Shown piece by piece: positions 1 through 9,287 of a stretch of 64,000 nt of DNA; position 1 is the first letter of the stretch, and each line of letters begins with the position of its first letter. Source of the stretch: RECM01 sp047921215 (GTDB taxonomy: Bacteria; Bacteroidota; Rhodothermia; Balneolales; Cyclonatronaceae); the NCBI GenBank assembly GCA_047921215.1, contig JBLRWO010000003.1, forward strand, positions 1 through 64,000. The letters run 5' to 3'. Below the pieces are notes generated by a model. That model was not told the DNA's origin and made no database searches. It worked only from the letters and a program-made list of their open reading frames with translations. The translations under genes and the position numbers were made by a program.

Positions 1-1
1 C

Positions 2-1030
2 ATGGACACAACCACTAAAACACCCGAACTCACCGGCAAGGATTTTGCCTCCGACCAGGATGTGCGCTGGTGCCCGGGCTGCGGTGACTACACCATCCTG
101 AAGCAGGTGCAGAATGTGATGCCCGAACTGGGCATAGCAAGGGAGAATATCGTGTTTGTGGCCGGTATCGGCTGCTCATCGCGCTTCCCCTACTACATGA
201 ACACCTTCGGCATGCACACCATCCACGGGCGGGCGCCGGCCGTGGCTACCGGGCTCAAGGTGACCCGTCCCGATCTGAGCGTATGGGTGATTACCGGCGA
301 TGGCGACAGCCTGTCGATCGGGGCCAACCATCTGCTGCATGCCCTCCGGCGGAATGTGGACCTTAATATCCTGTTGTTCAACAACGAGATCTATGGCCTC
401 ACCAAGGGGCAGTCGTCGCCAACATCCAGCGAGGGCCTGGTAACCAAATCGACACCCTACGGGTCGGTTGACCATCCGTTCAACCCGCTCTCACTAACCC
501 TGGGGGCCGATGCCGGGTTTGTGGCACGCACCATGGACCGCGACCCGAAACACCTCAACGCGATGCTGAAACGCACGCACCGGCACAAGGGCACTTCCTT
601 TCTGGAGATCTACCAGAACTGCCTCGTTTTCAACGACGGCACCTTCGACCTGTACACCGACAAGGGCAAGCGCCCTTCAACGGCCGTCTACCTGGAGCAC
701 GGCGAACCGCTCATTTTCGGCGAAAACAGCGACCGTGGCATCCGCCTCGACGGCCTCAGGCCCGAAGTGGTAGAACTGGGCAACGGCCATACAGCCGATG
801 ACCTGTGGATTCACGACGAAAACGACCCGGTGAAAGCGTACATGCTATCCCGCTTCTTCACGGTTGGCAACGCCGACGGTTTCCCGAGGCCATTCGGGGT
901 GCTTTTTGAGGCGGATCGCCCCTCATACAACGACCTGGTTGCCACACAGATGCAGGTGGCCAAAAAGAAAAACGGGGCGGCTGACCTCGACATGCTTCTA
1001 AGCGGTGATGAAACCTGGGTGGTGGATTGA
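2..1030 (+). CDS. korB: 2-oxoacid:ferredoxin oxidoreductase, beta subunit
   Basis: This is the thiamine-diphosphate subunit of a two-subunit 2-oxoacid (probably 2-oxoglutarate):ferredoxin oxidoreductase, which decarboxylates the acid to the acyl-CoA and reduces ferredoxin in the cytoplasm. Cluster cysteines are visible in WCPGCG (C24, C27) and at C58, with another near residue 207. The ThDP/Mg site is GDGDS at 99-103 followed by NN at 127-128. The length of 342 residues fits a full beta subunit, so the ATG at base 2 is probably the real start. The alpha subunit gene would be expected just before the window. The exact substrate (2-oxoglutarate or pyruvate) cannot be fixed from this subunit alone. 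Confidence 0.93.
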   Translation: MDTTTKTPELTGKDFASDQDVRWCPGCGDYTILKQVQNVMPELGIARENIVFVAGIGCSSRFPYYMNTFGMHTIHGRAPAVATGLKVTRPDLSVWVITGDGDSLSIGANHLLHALRRNVDLNILLFNNEIYGLTKGQSSPTSSEGLVTKSTPYGSVDHPFNPLSLTLGADAGFVARTMDRDPKHLNAMLKRTHRHKGTSFLEIYQNCLVFNDGTFDLYTDKGKRPSTAVYLEHGEPLIFGENSDRGIRLDGLRPEVVELGNGHTADDLWIHDENDPVKAYMLSRFFTVGNADGFPRPFGVLFEADRPSYNDLVATQMQVAKKKNGAADLDMLLSGDETWVVD

Positions 1031-1082
1031 ACAAATGAACAATAGAACAGAAGAACAGTAAAACAGTAGAATTGGGAAGTGG
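1029..1082 (+). repeat. Octamer tandem array (GAACANNN type) with AAGTGG cap
   Basis: Five consecutive 8-base units of the form GAACANNN (one reads AAACAGTA) start inside the korB stop codon. They are followed by GAATTGGG and AAGTGG. The same layout, octamers then a GAAYYGSG unit then AAGTG, recurs at 6821-6850 and, inverted, at 10654-10700. Function unknown. Confidence 0.7.
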
Positions 1083-1126
1083 TCGTGAAGGTCAGTGCAG
1101 AATTCACCAATGTCATGGTGAGCCGG

Positions 1127-1253
1127 TAATTTTGCCCCTTCAGGCAACACTGTTTTGGAGGTGACATGCAACTTGTCACCGGTAGCACGTAATTTTGCCC
1201 CAATCGGGCAACACTATTCTGGAGGTGACAAGCAACTTGTCACCGGTAGCATG
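1127..1253 (+). repeat. Two 63-64 bp tandem copies, each with a palindrome
   Basis: Two nearly identical copies start with TAATTTTGCCCC and end with GGTAGCA. Each contains a hairpin, GGTGACA...TGTCACC at 1160-1180 and 1224-1244; in the second copy the stem is a perfect 9 base pairs. The unit ends directly before a dispersed intergenic repeat. Nothing here looks coding. Confidence 0.7.
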
Positions 1254-1307
1254 GCCTGAACGCAGCCCTGAACGCAACGCCGGCGTAGCCGAAGGGCGCA
1301 ATGCAGT

Positions 1308-1330
1308 GAAGCGGAGTGTAGTCGAACCAC
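1308..1330 (+). repeat. Dispersed intergenic repeat, copy 1
   Basis: The 23 bases read as the reverse complement of 45887-45909 with one mismatch (GTGGTTCGACTRCACTCCGC type). Related pieces with a GTCATGCTGA/GCATGACG core lie at 1447-1495 and 22240-22280. This is a non-coding family placed between genes. The rest of 1031-1499 holds only these repeats and a C/G-run-rich stretch near 1390-1450. Confidence 0.6.
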
Positions 1331-1499
1331 ATGGGCAGTGCTGCGTACTGTCCGGAACCTAAAGATTACATTAGTGTTACGAATACTCGCCTCTTGCAGG
1401 GGCGGGGTAGTTTAACCCTCCCGGGGGCTTTTTAAATAAAACCCCCACGTGCTTCGACTACGTCCCGGCTTACCGGGCCTGCGTTCAGCATGACGTTTG

Positions 1500-1805
1500 T
1501 CAGTTGCGGCTGTCGTCTGATTTACGGATCTGATCGACCTGGTCGCCTACCGAGCGTTTGAATTCACCCGATTCGTGATCGAGGTCCTCGTAGCCGAACG
1601 GTTCATCCTCTTTCAGCTCGCGGGAATCGTGAACACCGTACCGGATCGTGACATAGACCACATAGATAATCAGGATCACCCCAAGCAGCAGCAGTGCCGG
1701 CCAGATCCCGATGTCGTAACCGAAATAGACCAGCGTGGCATAGATGATCAGATAACCTGTTGAAACAAGCAGGGCGAACAGCGGGGTGCGGTATCGTTTA
1801 AACAT
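1500..1805 (-). CDS. Small two-helix membrane protein, unknown function
   Basis: The 101-residue product has two hydrophobic helices at about residues 8-29 and 34-55 and then a charged, cytoplasm-type tail rich in D, E and K. I do not recognise a family. The reading frame is open from an ATG to a TGA stop and codon use looks like the neighbours. It stands alone between korB and the divergent glycosidase gene, so context gives no function. It could be a small inner-membrane protein with a regulatory tail. Confidence 0.7.
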   Translation of the reverse strand: MFKRYRTPLFALLVSTGYLIIYATLVYFGYDIGIWPALLLLGVILIIYVVYVTIRYGVHDSRELKEDEPFGYEDLDHESGEFKRSVGDQVDQIRKSDDSRN

Positions 1806-1856
1806 GAATTCAGAAAGTTGATTTCAGTGCTGTTTGCATCAGTTCAGCTGATTGTA

Positions 1857-1970
1857 ATATCAGAACATTCCCGAAGCAATCATACCCCGATTTGCATGTG
1901 CCCGATAGCATAATTCCCCATTTAACGGCATATTGGCCTCAGACGGCACGCATCACCAATGTTCTGATAT
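1857..1970. repeat. 13-bp perfect inverted repeat before the glycosidase gene
   Basis: ATATCAGAACATT at 1857-1869 is exactly inverted as AATGTTCTGATAT at 1958-1970, with 88 bases between the arms. The right arm ends one base before the glycosidase ATG, where a ribosome-binding site would lie. It could be a paired regulator site or a long-range RNA stem that hides the start. Confidence 0.6.
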
Positions 1971-1971
1971 C

Positions 1972-4401
1972 ATGTATAAATTTCTAACGACCGCACTCAC
2001 CATTCTGGTGCTCATCACATCGGCTTCCGGGCAGCATAACCCGGCAGCCACCAACGAAAACCCCGCCTTCTTCCCCTTTTCAGTCTGGTACAGCGGCGGC
2101 AAGGCCCGGGCCCCGATGATGACCGTGGTTACTCCGCAGTCGCGCGAGGAGTGGCGCCGCGATCTGCAGCAGATCAGGGAACTGGGCTTCAATACCGTGC
2201 GCACCTGGGTGGAGTGGGCCCATACCGAACCGCAGCCGGGCGAGTACAACTTTGAAAATCTGATGCTGCTCATGGAGCTGGCTGAAGAGAACGGTCTGAA
2301 GGTCTTCATCCAGATGTATGCTGATTCAGCTCCCGACTGGGTGGGCGAACAGAATCCTGACGGACATTTCGTAGCCCAGAGCGGGGCCATCATCCCATCG
2401 CAGGCCGCACCCGGCTTCTGCACCGACCATTCCGGCGTGCGCGAGGCCGTGCTCCGGTTCTACACCGAAACCGCGAGGGTTGCTTCCCGCTACGACAGTT
2501 TTTACGGGTGGGACCTGTGGAGCGAGCCGCACATCATCAACTGGGCGAGCATCGATTATGTGCCCGACGCCCAGTTCTGCTTCTGCCCGCATACCATGGA
2601 GCGGTTCCGTGGCTGGCTTCAGCAAAAATACAGTAGCCTGGATGAGCTGAACCGCGCCTGGTACCGCAATTTCACCAGCTGGGGCCAGGTGGAACCGCCC
2701 CGCTTCAGCACCATCCTCAGCTATACCGATTTCATCGACTGGAAGATGTTTATCTACCGGAAGCTGCAGGAGGATATGGGCATGCGCTACGACGCCGTGC
2801 GAGAGGGTGATCCCGCGAACGTCATCACGGCGCATGCGGTCGGCGCCTCCCTGTTTCAGTCGCCCTATCTCGGTGCCGGCGCCACCGACGACTTCCTCAT
2901 GGCACGGCCGCTCGACCACTACGGGGTGTCGCTGTATCCCAAACACAATCATCCCGACCGGCACTGGTCGCCGACCACGGTCCGTGTGGTGATGGATTTC
3001 ATCCGCAGCGCAAATATCCGGAAAGGGGGATGGTATGTGGGTGAGCTTCAGGCCGGGCCGGGCACTATCGGGCTGCTCCAGGGCGATCCGGTAACCCCGG
3101 GCGACCACCGGGTGTGGGCCTGGTCGGCCATCGCCAAGGGCGCCAAAGCGGTCAATATCTATGCCTATTACCCTATGTCGTCGGGATACGAATCGGGCGG
3201 ATACGGGCTGATCGGCCTCGATGGCACCATCACGGAACGGGCCCGGAGGGCCGGTGAAATCGCCGCCACCGTAAACCGGAACATGGACCTCTTCCTGGAA
3301 TCACAGCCGGCCCCCGCACAGGTAGCCATCGTCTACAACCCCCTTTCGCAGATGGTGGGAGGGCTGCAGCGCCGCGACTATCCCGGCGCGATGACCGCAT
3401 CGCTCATCGGCTATTACCGCTACTTCACCGATATGAACATCCCCGTCGACTTCATCCACCGTGAGGACCTTGAAGCCATGGCCCGCGCCGGGGTATATGA
3501 CACCGGAACAGCGGGTGGCCAGTCAGGTCTGAACACCGGCCCCGGATCAGAACACGAACCCGGTTCCGGCTCTGTTTCCGCCTTCGGCACCAGCCCGGGC
3601 CACGTTCCCGAACTCGTTCCCGGCCTGTACAAACTGGTAATCGTGCCCTGGCCGGTCATGTTCACACAACAGGCGGCCGACGGGCTGAAACGGTTTGCAG
3701 AATCGGGCGGATACGTACTTTCGGAGGCCCGCCTGGCCTGGAACGACGACCGCGGGTATGCTGCTGAGGTGATACCCGGAATGGGCCTCAGCGGGGTGTT
3801 TGGCGTGCGCGAGAGAGAGCTGCGGATGCGCGAGGGCGGAGTCGATCTGCTGATTACCGAAGCGGACCACCCCGCCGCTGGCGGTCTACGGGAAGGCGAC
3901 AAGCTGAGGGGCAGCCTCTATGCACAGACATTCGACGTTCTGAACGAAAACAGCCGGGTGCTGGCCGAATGGGAGGACGGTCACCCGGTTATGGTTGAGT
4001 CGGATTACGGAAACGGGCACACCCTCATCGTCGGGTCTCACCCGGGCTGGGCGGCCCATCCGGATCCATCCCCCGAATTCTTCTCATGGATGAACGGGAT
4101 AGTGCACAGGGCCGGCATTGAACGCCCGTTCACAACCAGCCACGATGGCATTCAGCAGTCGCCGGTCGAGGTCCGTCTGCAGGAACATCCTGCCGGACAG
4201 CTGCTCTATGTGATCAACCACGGACAGGAACCGCAGGAGGTAACCATCTCACTCCGTGTTGCTGAAGACGGGATGTATTCCCTCCGCGATGTGATTGCGA
4301 ACCGCCGTTTTTCCCTTACTGCACACAGCGGCAGGCTGGAAATTACAGCCACAGCAGACCAGCGGGATGTGATTATACTTGAACTATCTGCTGTAAATTG
4401 A
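1972..4401 (+). CDS. Secreted GH42-like beta-galactosidase family protein
   Basis: Probable exported glycoside hydrolase of the GH42 type, acting on beta-galactosides or related glycans outside the cytoplasm. The ATG at 1972 gives a clean signal peptide (residues 1-20, cleavage near ASG/Q); an in-frame TTG at 1933 would spoil it. The TIM barrel covers about residues 30-400. The acid/base Glu is in WDLWSEPH (E185) and the likely nucleophile in GWYVGELQ (E358). The FCFCPH segment at 203-207 resembles the GH42 metal-binding cysteines. A Rossmann-like domain follows from about 460 and a beta domain ends the 809-residue chain. GH42 normally has Asn before the acid/base Glu; here it is Ser. Confidence 0.82.
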   Translation: MYKFLTTALTILVLITSASGQHNPAATNENPAFFPFSVWYSGGKARAPMMTVVTPQSREEWRRDLQQIRELGFNTVRTWVEWAHTEPQPGEYNFENLMLLMELAEENGLKVFIQMYADSAPDWVGEQNPDGHFVAQSGAIIPSQAAPGFCTDHSGVREAVLRFYTETARVASRYDSFYGWDLWSEPHIINWASIDYVPDAQFCFCPHTMERFRGWLQQKYSSLDELNRAWYRNFTSWGQVEPPRFSTILSYTDFIDWKMFIYRKLQEDMGMRYDAVREGDPANVITAHAVGASLFQSPYLGAGATDDFLMARPLDHYGVSLYPKHNHPDRHWSPTTVRVVMDFIRSANIRKGGWYVGELQAGPGTIGLLQGDPVTPGDHRVWAWSAIAKGAKAVNIYAYYPMSSGYESGGYGLIGLDGTITERARRAGEIAATVNRNMDLFLESQPAPAQVAIVYNPLSQMVGGLQRRDYPGAMTASLIGYYRYFTDMNIPVDFIHREDLEAMARAGVYDTGTAGGQSGLNTGPGSEHEPGSGSVSAFGTSPGHVPELVPGLYKLVIVPWPVMFTQQAADGLKRFAESGGYVLSEARLAWNDDRGYAAEVIPGMGLSGVFGVRERELRMREGGVDLLITEADHPAAGGLREGDKLRGSLYAQTFDVLNENSRVLAEWEDGHPVMVESDYGNGHTLIVGSHPGWAAHPDPSPEFFSWMNGIVHRAGIERPFTTSHDGIQQSPVEVRLQEHPAGQLLYVINHGQEPQEVTISLRVAEDGMYSLRDVIANRRFSLTAHSGRLEITATADQRDVIILELSAVN

Positions 4402-4685
4402 CGGCCGGAAACAGGCCATTGCCATGACATACCCGGTTTCGGTAAGGGAATCGGTTCAACCTGATATCATCCGCAAAAATGAGCTCACCGGATTTCAATA
4501 AACACCGGCCTTTGGAAAATAACTAACAGGCCTCCTGATTTTGAACCAGCGCCAATACAACAACAAAGGGCAAACGTTTTCCGCTGTCAAATTCCATTAT
4601 AAACATATAAATTGGAATTACGTACATAGCGGTTATCCGACGGATTTCCGACAATATTCAGCCTACTTGCCGGGGTTTTATTATC

Positions 4686-6020
4686 ATGCGTCAACTGTAC
4701 AGCATCACCATTTGTATCCTCCTGGTGCTGGTTCATTTACCCCTGATCCACGCCCAGAGCAGTATTGACCTGACCGCAGACGAAAGCGTCAGGATCGGAC
4801 TTGAGCATAACGTTCGTATCCGCATTGCCAACGCCGAAACGGATGAAGCCCGTTATGCCCTCAGGGAGGTCCGCGCCGCACAGTTTCCTTCGGTACGGGG
4901 CCAGGCCAGCTATACACGGATCAGCGACAATGTGCCGGAGGTGGAATTCAGCGTGCCCGGCATCGATACCACCTTCACCTTCCTGCCCGTCGAACTGAAC
5001 AGATACTACTCGGAACTGTCGGTTGAGCAACCCCTTTTTGCGGGATTCAGGATTCGTAACCAGGTCCGCGCAGCCGAATACCTGGCAGAGGCCGCCGGCC
5101 TGATGGGCGAACAGGAACAGGCGGATGTGGCCTTTGCCATCCGCCGCGCTTACTGGAACCTGTACCAGGCCATCGCCATCCGGGAATCGGTGGATGCCGC
5201 CCTGATGCAGGTTGTCGAGCATCTGAAGGATGTTCAGAACCGGGTGGATGCCGGCACGGCACTCACCACCGACTACCTTAATGCCCGAACCCGGCGCTCG
5301 GAGGTGCTGCTGGAACAGATCGAAGCCAACAGCGCGGTTCGCATGGCACAGCTCGAACTGAGCCGCCTTATCGGGATGCCCTTCGACAGCAACATCCGTC
5401 CTGTTGCACCTGAGGAATTTGAGGCACTGCCGGCCGGACCGGAACCATCTGTTGAAGATGCCCTTGGTCAGCGTCCCCAGATCAGGGCCATGGAGAAGCA
5501 GATCGACGGCCTCGGCGCCCGGGTGAATATGACAAGGGGCCTGTGGTTTCCCGAACTGTACCTCGTCGGCAGATATATCTACGCCCGGCCCAATCAGTAT
5601 TTTTTCCTGGAACAGGACCGCTTCAAGGCGAGCTGGGAGATAGGGCTCGCACTCCGGTGGAGCCTTTTCGAGGGCGGAAGCCGTATTGCGCAAACCAACC
5701 GGGCCCGGACCCGGCTCAAAATTGCCGAAGAGCGCCTCACCGATATCCGCGAGCAGGTGAGCGTGGAAATGATCCGCCAGCACCTTGAACTACAGCGTGC
5801 CGCCGAAGCCATCCGTGTTGCCGGAGAGAACATCGGCGGTACCGAAGAGGCCCTGCGCATGGCCCGGAAACAGTATGAAGAAGGCGTTGCCCTGTCAACA
5901 CACGTACTCGATGCCGAATACGCACTCCGTGCTGCCCGTGCCAGGCAGGTGAGGGCCGTTGCCGAGTACGCCATTGCACGTGCCGCCATGCTGAATGTAC
6001 TGGGAAAGGTCTGGGAGTGA
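4686..6020 (+). CDS. TolC-family outer membrane efflux protein
   Basis: This is the outer-membrane channel of a tripartite exporter. A signal peptide covers about residues 1-23 (cleavage near IHAQ). Two internally similar long helical segments with Ala- and Arg-rich heptads (about 130-230 and 330-440) are typical of TolC coiled coils; the mature length of about 420 residues is normal. It starts a four-gene run with the ABC ATPase, permease and HlyD adaptor. The stop codon overlaps a possible GTG start of the ATPase gene, which supports co-transcription. The 284-base spacer before it (4402-4685) holds no gene I can see. Confidence 0.93.
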   Translation: MRQLYSITICILLVLVHLPLIHAQSSIDLTADESVRIGLEHNVRIRIANAETDEARYALREVRAAQFPSVRGQASYTRISDNVPEVEFSVPGIDTTFTFLPVELNRYYSELSVEQPLFAGFRIRNQVRAAEYLAEAAGLMGEQEQADVAFAIRRAYWNLYQAIAIRESVDAALMQVVEHLKDVQNRVDAGTALTTDYLNARTRRSEVLLEQIEANSAVRMAQLELSRLIGMPFDSNIRPVAPEEFEALPAGPEPSVEDALGQRPQIRAMEKQIDGLGARVNMTRGLWFPELYLVGRYIYARPNQYFFLEQDRFKASWEIGLALRWSLFEGGSRIAQTNRARTRLKIAEERLTDIREQVSVEMIRQHLELQRAAEAIRVAGENIGGTEEALRMARKQYEEGVALSTHVLDAEYALRAARARQVRAVAEYAIARAAMLNVLGKVWE

Positions 6021-6022
6021 TT

Positions 6023-6733
6023 ATGGAACCTGAAATCGTTTTTCAGACAAAAGGCCTCACCAAAGTCTACCACATGGGCGAAGTGGATGTACACGCCCTT
6101 CGTGGCATCGACCTCGACCTGTACGCCGGCGAACTTGTGGTATTTCTCGGGGCCTCCGGCAGCGGAAAATCGACACTGGTCAATATTCTCGGCGGCCTCG
6201 ATACCGCAACCGGCGGTCAGGTTTACTACCGGGGCAAAGATCTTACCAAAGCCAGCGACCATGAACTCACTGAATACCGCCGGCATTTCGTTGGCTTCGT
6301 TTTTCAGTTCTATAACCTGATTCCAAGCCTTACTGCCCGAGAGAATGTTGCCATTGTCACCGAGATCGCCCGCGACCCGATCACACCCGAAGAAGCCCTT
6401 GAACTGGTCGGGCTCGGCGACCGGAAAGACCATTTCCCGGCCCAGCTTTCGGGAGGCGAACAGCAGCGAGTGGCCATCGCCCGGGCTATCGCGAAGCAGC
6501 CGTCGGTTCTGCTGTGCGACGAACCCACCGGAGCACTGGATTCCAAAACGGGCATTATCGTTCTGGAGGCGCTGGAACGGGTAAACCGTGAACTGGGCAC
6601 CACCACGGTTATCATCACCCACAACGTGGTGCAGGCCGAAATGGCAAAACGGGTAATCATGCTCAGCGACGGTCAGATCACCGAGATCAGGGAAAATGAG
6701 CAGGTAAAAACCCCGAAGGAGCTGTCATGGTAA
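6023..6733 (+). CDS. ABC transporter ATP-binding protein, LolD/MacB type
   Basis: This is the cytoplasmic ATPase of the exporter. It has Walker A GASGSGKST (about residue 40), the signature LSGGEQQRVAIARA (about 140), Walker B VLLCDEPTGALD, and the H-loop His in IITHN. The 236-residue length is that of LolD/MacB/FtsE-type ATPases, which pair with FtsX-like permeases such as the downstream gene. The start could be GTG 6017, overlapping the tolC stop, or ATG 6023; the ATG matches the family better. A 190-base gap before the permease is unusual in an operon and contains an octamer repeat. Confidence 0.95.
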   Translation: MEPEIVFQTKGLTKVYHMGEVDVHALRGIDLDLYAGELVVFLGASGSGKSTLVNILGGLDTATGGQVYYRGKDLTKASDHELTEYRRHFVGFVFQFYNLIPSLTARENVAIVTEIARDPITPEEALELVGLGDRKDHFPAQLSGGEQQRVAIARAIAKQPSVLLCDEPTGALDSKTGIIVLEALERVNRELGTTTVIITHNVVQAEMAKRVIMLSDGQITEIRENEQVKTPKELSW

Positions 6734-6820
6734 GATTGGGAATGCAGCCACTGACGGGGCCGCGAATTTTAGGATGTAACAGGATTTGGGAGATAGTGAG
6801 TTTCGAATCAACGAAGTATG

Positions 6821-6850
6821 GAACAGGTGAACATTTGAACCGCGAAGTGG
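6821..6850 (+). repeat. Octamer array copy inside the exporter operon
   Basis: Octamer units GAACAGGT and GAACATTT are followed by GAACCGCG and AAGTGG. The element at 10654-10700 has the same order on the other strand with more octamers and the identical cap GAACCGCGAAGTG. It lies in the 6734-6923 gap between ATPase and permease genes, where I see no convincing gene. Confidence 0.7.
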
Positions 6851-6923
6851 TGGGTGATGATATCGCAGGTAGCGTGTATTCCGGTCATTCAAATATGCGG
6901 GATTCGTTGTATCGGACACTGTT

Positions 6924-9287
6924 ATGAAAGCCATTGACCTCAAAATATTCCGAGATCTGCGCACCCTCCGGGGCCAGGCGATCGCCATTATTTTCGTGAT
7001 CATGGCCGGTGTTGGCACCTATGTGGGGATGAAGAGCGTATTTGACACTCTGCAGGGCACGCTCGACACGTACTACCGTGAATACCGTTTTGCTGAAGTG
7101 TTTGCACCCGTACGGCGTGCCCCGGAAAACCTCAGCCAGCGCCTGAACCTCATACCGGGAATCAGCCAGCTCGAAACCCGCGTATCCGCCGGGGTGAACC
7201 TTGAGATTGAAGGCTTTGAGGATGCCGTCTCTGGTTTGATTGTCTCGATTCCGGAAGACAGTCAGCCGGAGCTGAACCGCCTTTTTCTGAGAAGCGGGCG
7301 CCTTATAAGTCCGGGACATGAAAACGAGGTGATTCTGAACGAGATATTCGCCGGGGCCCACGACCTTTCTCCCGGCGACGAAATCACGGCGATCATTAAC
7401 GGGCACCGACGGGTACTAACTATCGTCGGCATTGCGCTGTCGCCCGAATTCCTCTTTATGACCGGGCCGGGCACCCTCTTCCCGGATCCCGAACGCTACG
7501 GGACGATGTGGATGGGGCGTGAAGCCCTGGCATCCGCTTACGATATGCAGGGTGCTTTCAATCACATATCTTTTACCCTGGCACCCGGTGCGGTAACCGA
7601 TAACGTTATCGAACGGATCGACCAGCTGCTGAGGCCCTATGGCGGATCCGGTGCTTATGCACGAAAGGACCAGCAATCACATACCATGATCAGCGAGGAG
7701 TTCAATCAGCTCCGGAATATGTCGTCCACATTGCCTGTGATATTCCTGGCGGTTGCGGCATTTCTGCTGAACATTGTGATTTCCCGGCTCATTAACCTTC
7801 AGCGTGAACAGATTGCCATCCTCAAAGCCTTCGGTTACAGCAATGTGGATATCGGTCTGCACTATATGAAACTGGTGCTGGTCATTGCTGTTTCCGGCGC
7901 TGCAGCGGGTACCCTGCTGGGTATCTGGATAGGCAACAGTATGGCGGATCTGTATCTCGAATACTTCCGCTTCCCCTATCTGGAATATACCTTGCGGCCG
8001 GTGGTCTTTCTATCGGCTGTAGGGCTGACGACCGGAGCTGCACTGGCGGGCGTTGTTTTCTCACTGCGGCGGGCCGTAAAACTGGCCCCGGCCGAAGCCA
8101 TGCGGCCCGAGCCCCCGGCACTCTTCAGGCAAACCATCCCCGAACGACTGGGATTGCAGCGGTTCCTCGATCAGCCTACGAGGATCATCCTGCGGAATCT
8201 TGAAAGGCAGCCGGTTAAAGCCCTGCTTACCATTGTGGGCATTTCCAGCTCGTGTGCCATCCTGATCATGGGTCTGGTCTGGGAGGATATCATCGACTAC
8301 ATCATCTATGCGCAATACAGTGTTGCGCAGCGTGAAGATGTTACCGTAACCTTTATTGAACCTACATCCACCTTTGCCGCCTATGAACTGGCCGCAATCC
8401 CAGGGGTTCATCATGTCGAGGCCTTCCGGTTTGTGCCGGTGAAGCTCCGGAACAGCCATCGCCAGTACGATACAGCGATCGAAGGCATCCCCGAAAACGC
8501 CTATCTGAAACGCAGCATCGACAAGGAACTGAATCCGGTCACCATACCGCCTGAAGGCCTTGTACTCACCGAAAGGCTGGCTGATATCATGGGCGTACAA
8601 GTGGGTGAAGAAATCACCATTGAGGTACTCGAGGGCAGCCGGCGGACCCGCAGCGTAGTTGTGGCCGGCGTATCCCAGCAGTATATCGGCGTGAGTTCTT
8701 ACATGAACCTGGATGCCCTGAACCGCCTTACCGGCGATGGGAGCGCCATTTCGGGAGCATTTCTGATGGTTGATGAGCACTATATGCATGATCTTACCCA
8801 AACACTGCGCGACCGGCCCAGGGTGGCCGGCATGGTATCGCAGGAAAGATCGATAAAGTCGTACATGGATTCAGCCGCCGGGGTTATGCTGGTATATACC
8901 TTCATCCTCAGCCTTTTCGCCGGGGTGATCGCCTTCGGTGTGGTCTACAACAGCGCACGCATATCACTTTCCGAACGCAGCAGAGAGCTCGCCAGTCTGC
9001 GGGTGCTGGGTTTTACCCGGGGCGAGATATCCTACATTCTGCTCGGCGAACTCGCCCTGCTGGTAATGCTCGCCATACCCCTGGGATTCATACTGGGAGT
9101 ACTGGCATCCATCGGAACCATGGAGGCACTGCAAACCGACATGTACCAGTTTCCTGTGGTTTTCAGCAGAAAAACGTTTGCACTTACAGCCGTGGTTGTG
9201 ATTGCCGCAGCGATCCTGTCATCCCTGCTTCTACGAAGGAAAATCAATAAACTGGATTTGGTGAAAGTCCTGAAAACAAGAGAATAG
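6924..9287 (+). CDS. ABC exporter permease, two FtsX domains
   Basis: Inner-membrane permease of 787 residues with the DevC/MacB-like duplicated plan. It has an N-terminal membrane helix (about 18-38), a large periplasmic region, three helices at about 270-385 (first FtsX domain), another helix near 440, a second periplasmic region, and three helices at about 660-780 (second FtsX domain). It probably works with the ATPase upstream and the HlyD-type adaptor whose ATG follows the stop codon without a gap. The substrate is unknown; such systems move lipids, peptides or drugs by a mechanotransmission mechanism. Confidence 0.9.
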   Translation: MKAIDLKIFRDLRTLRGQAIAIIFVIMAGVGTYVGMKSVFDTLQGTLDTYYREYRFAEVFAPVRRAPENLSQRLNLIPGISQLETRVSAGVNLEIEGFEDAVSGLIVSIPEDSQPELNRLFLRSGRLISPGHENEVILNEIFAGAHDLSPGDEITAIINGHRRVLTIVGIALSPEFLFMTGPGTLFPDPERYGTMWMGREALASAYDMQGAFNHISFTLAPGAVTDNVIERIDQLLRPYGGSGAYARKDQQSHTMISEEFNQLRNMSSTLPVIFLAVAAFLLNIVISRLINLQREQIAILKAFGYSNVDIGLHYMKLVLVIAVSGAAAGTLLGIWIGNSMADLYLEYFRFPYLEYTLRPVVFLSAVGLTTGAALAGVVFSLRRAVKLAPAEAMRPEPPALFRQTIPERLGLQRFLDQPTRIILRNLERQPVKALLTIVGISSSCAILIMGLVWEDIIDYIIYAQYSVAQREDVTVTFIEPTSTFAAYELAAIPGVHHVEAFRFVPVKLRNSHRQYDTAIEGIPENAYLKRSIDKELNPVTIPPEGLVLTERLADIMGVQVGEEITIEVLEGSRRTRSVVVAGVSQQYIGVSSYMNLDALNRLTGDGSAISGAFLMVDEHYMHDLTQTLRDRPRVAGMVSQERSIKSYMDSAAGVMLVYTFILSLFAGVIAFGVVYNSARISLSERSRELASLRVLGFTRGEISYILLGELALLVMLAIPLGFILGVLASIGTMEALQTDMYQFPVVFSRKTFALTAVVVIAAAILSSLLLRRKINKLDLVKVLKTRE

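Noticed and set aside
811..1203. Minus-strand 130-codon frame across the korB end
   Set aside because: It runs through korB coding and the octamer array; the translation is low in family character and Phe/Tyr runs come from the repeat.
2326..3108. Long minus-strand frame inside the glycosidase gene
   Set aside because: It is a shadow of a GC-rich gene with strong family match on the plus strand.
4737..5783. 348-codon minus-strand frame opposite the TolC gene
   Set aside because: It has no motif, is His/Gly/Asp-rich as expected from antisense codons, and tolC is clear.
6727..6927. 66-codon frame bridging ABC ATPase and permease genes
   Set aside because: It contains the octamer repeat, has no ribosome-binding site and no recognisable protein features.
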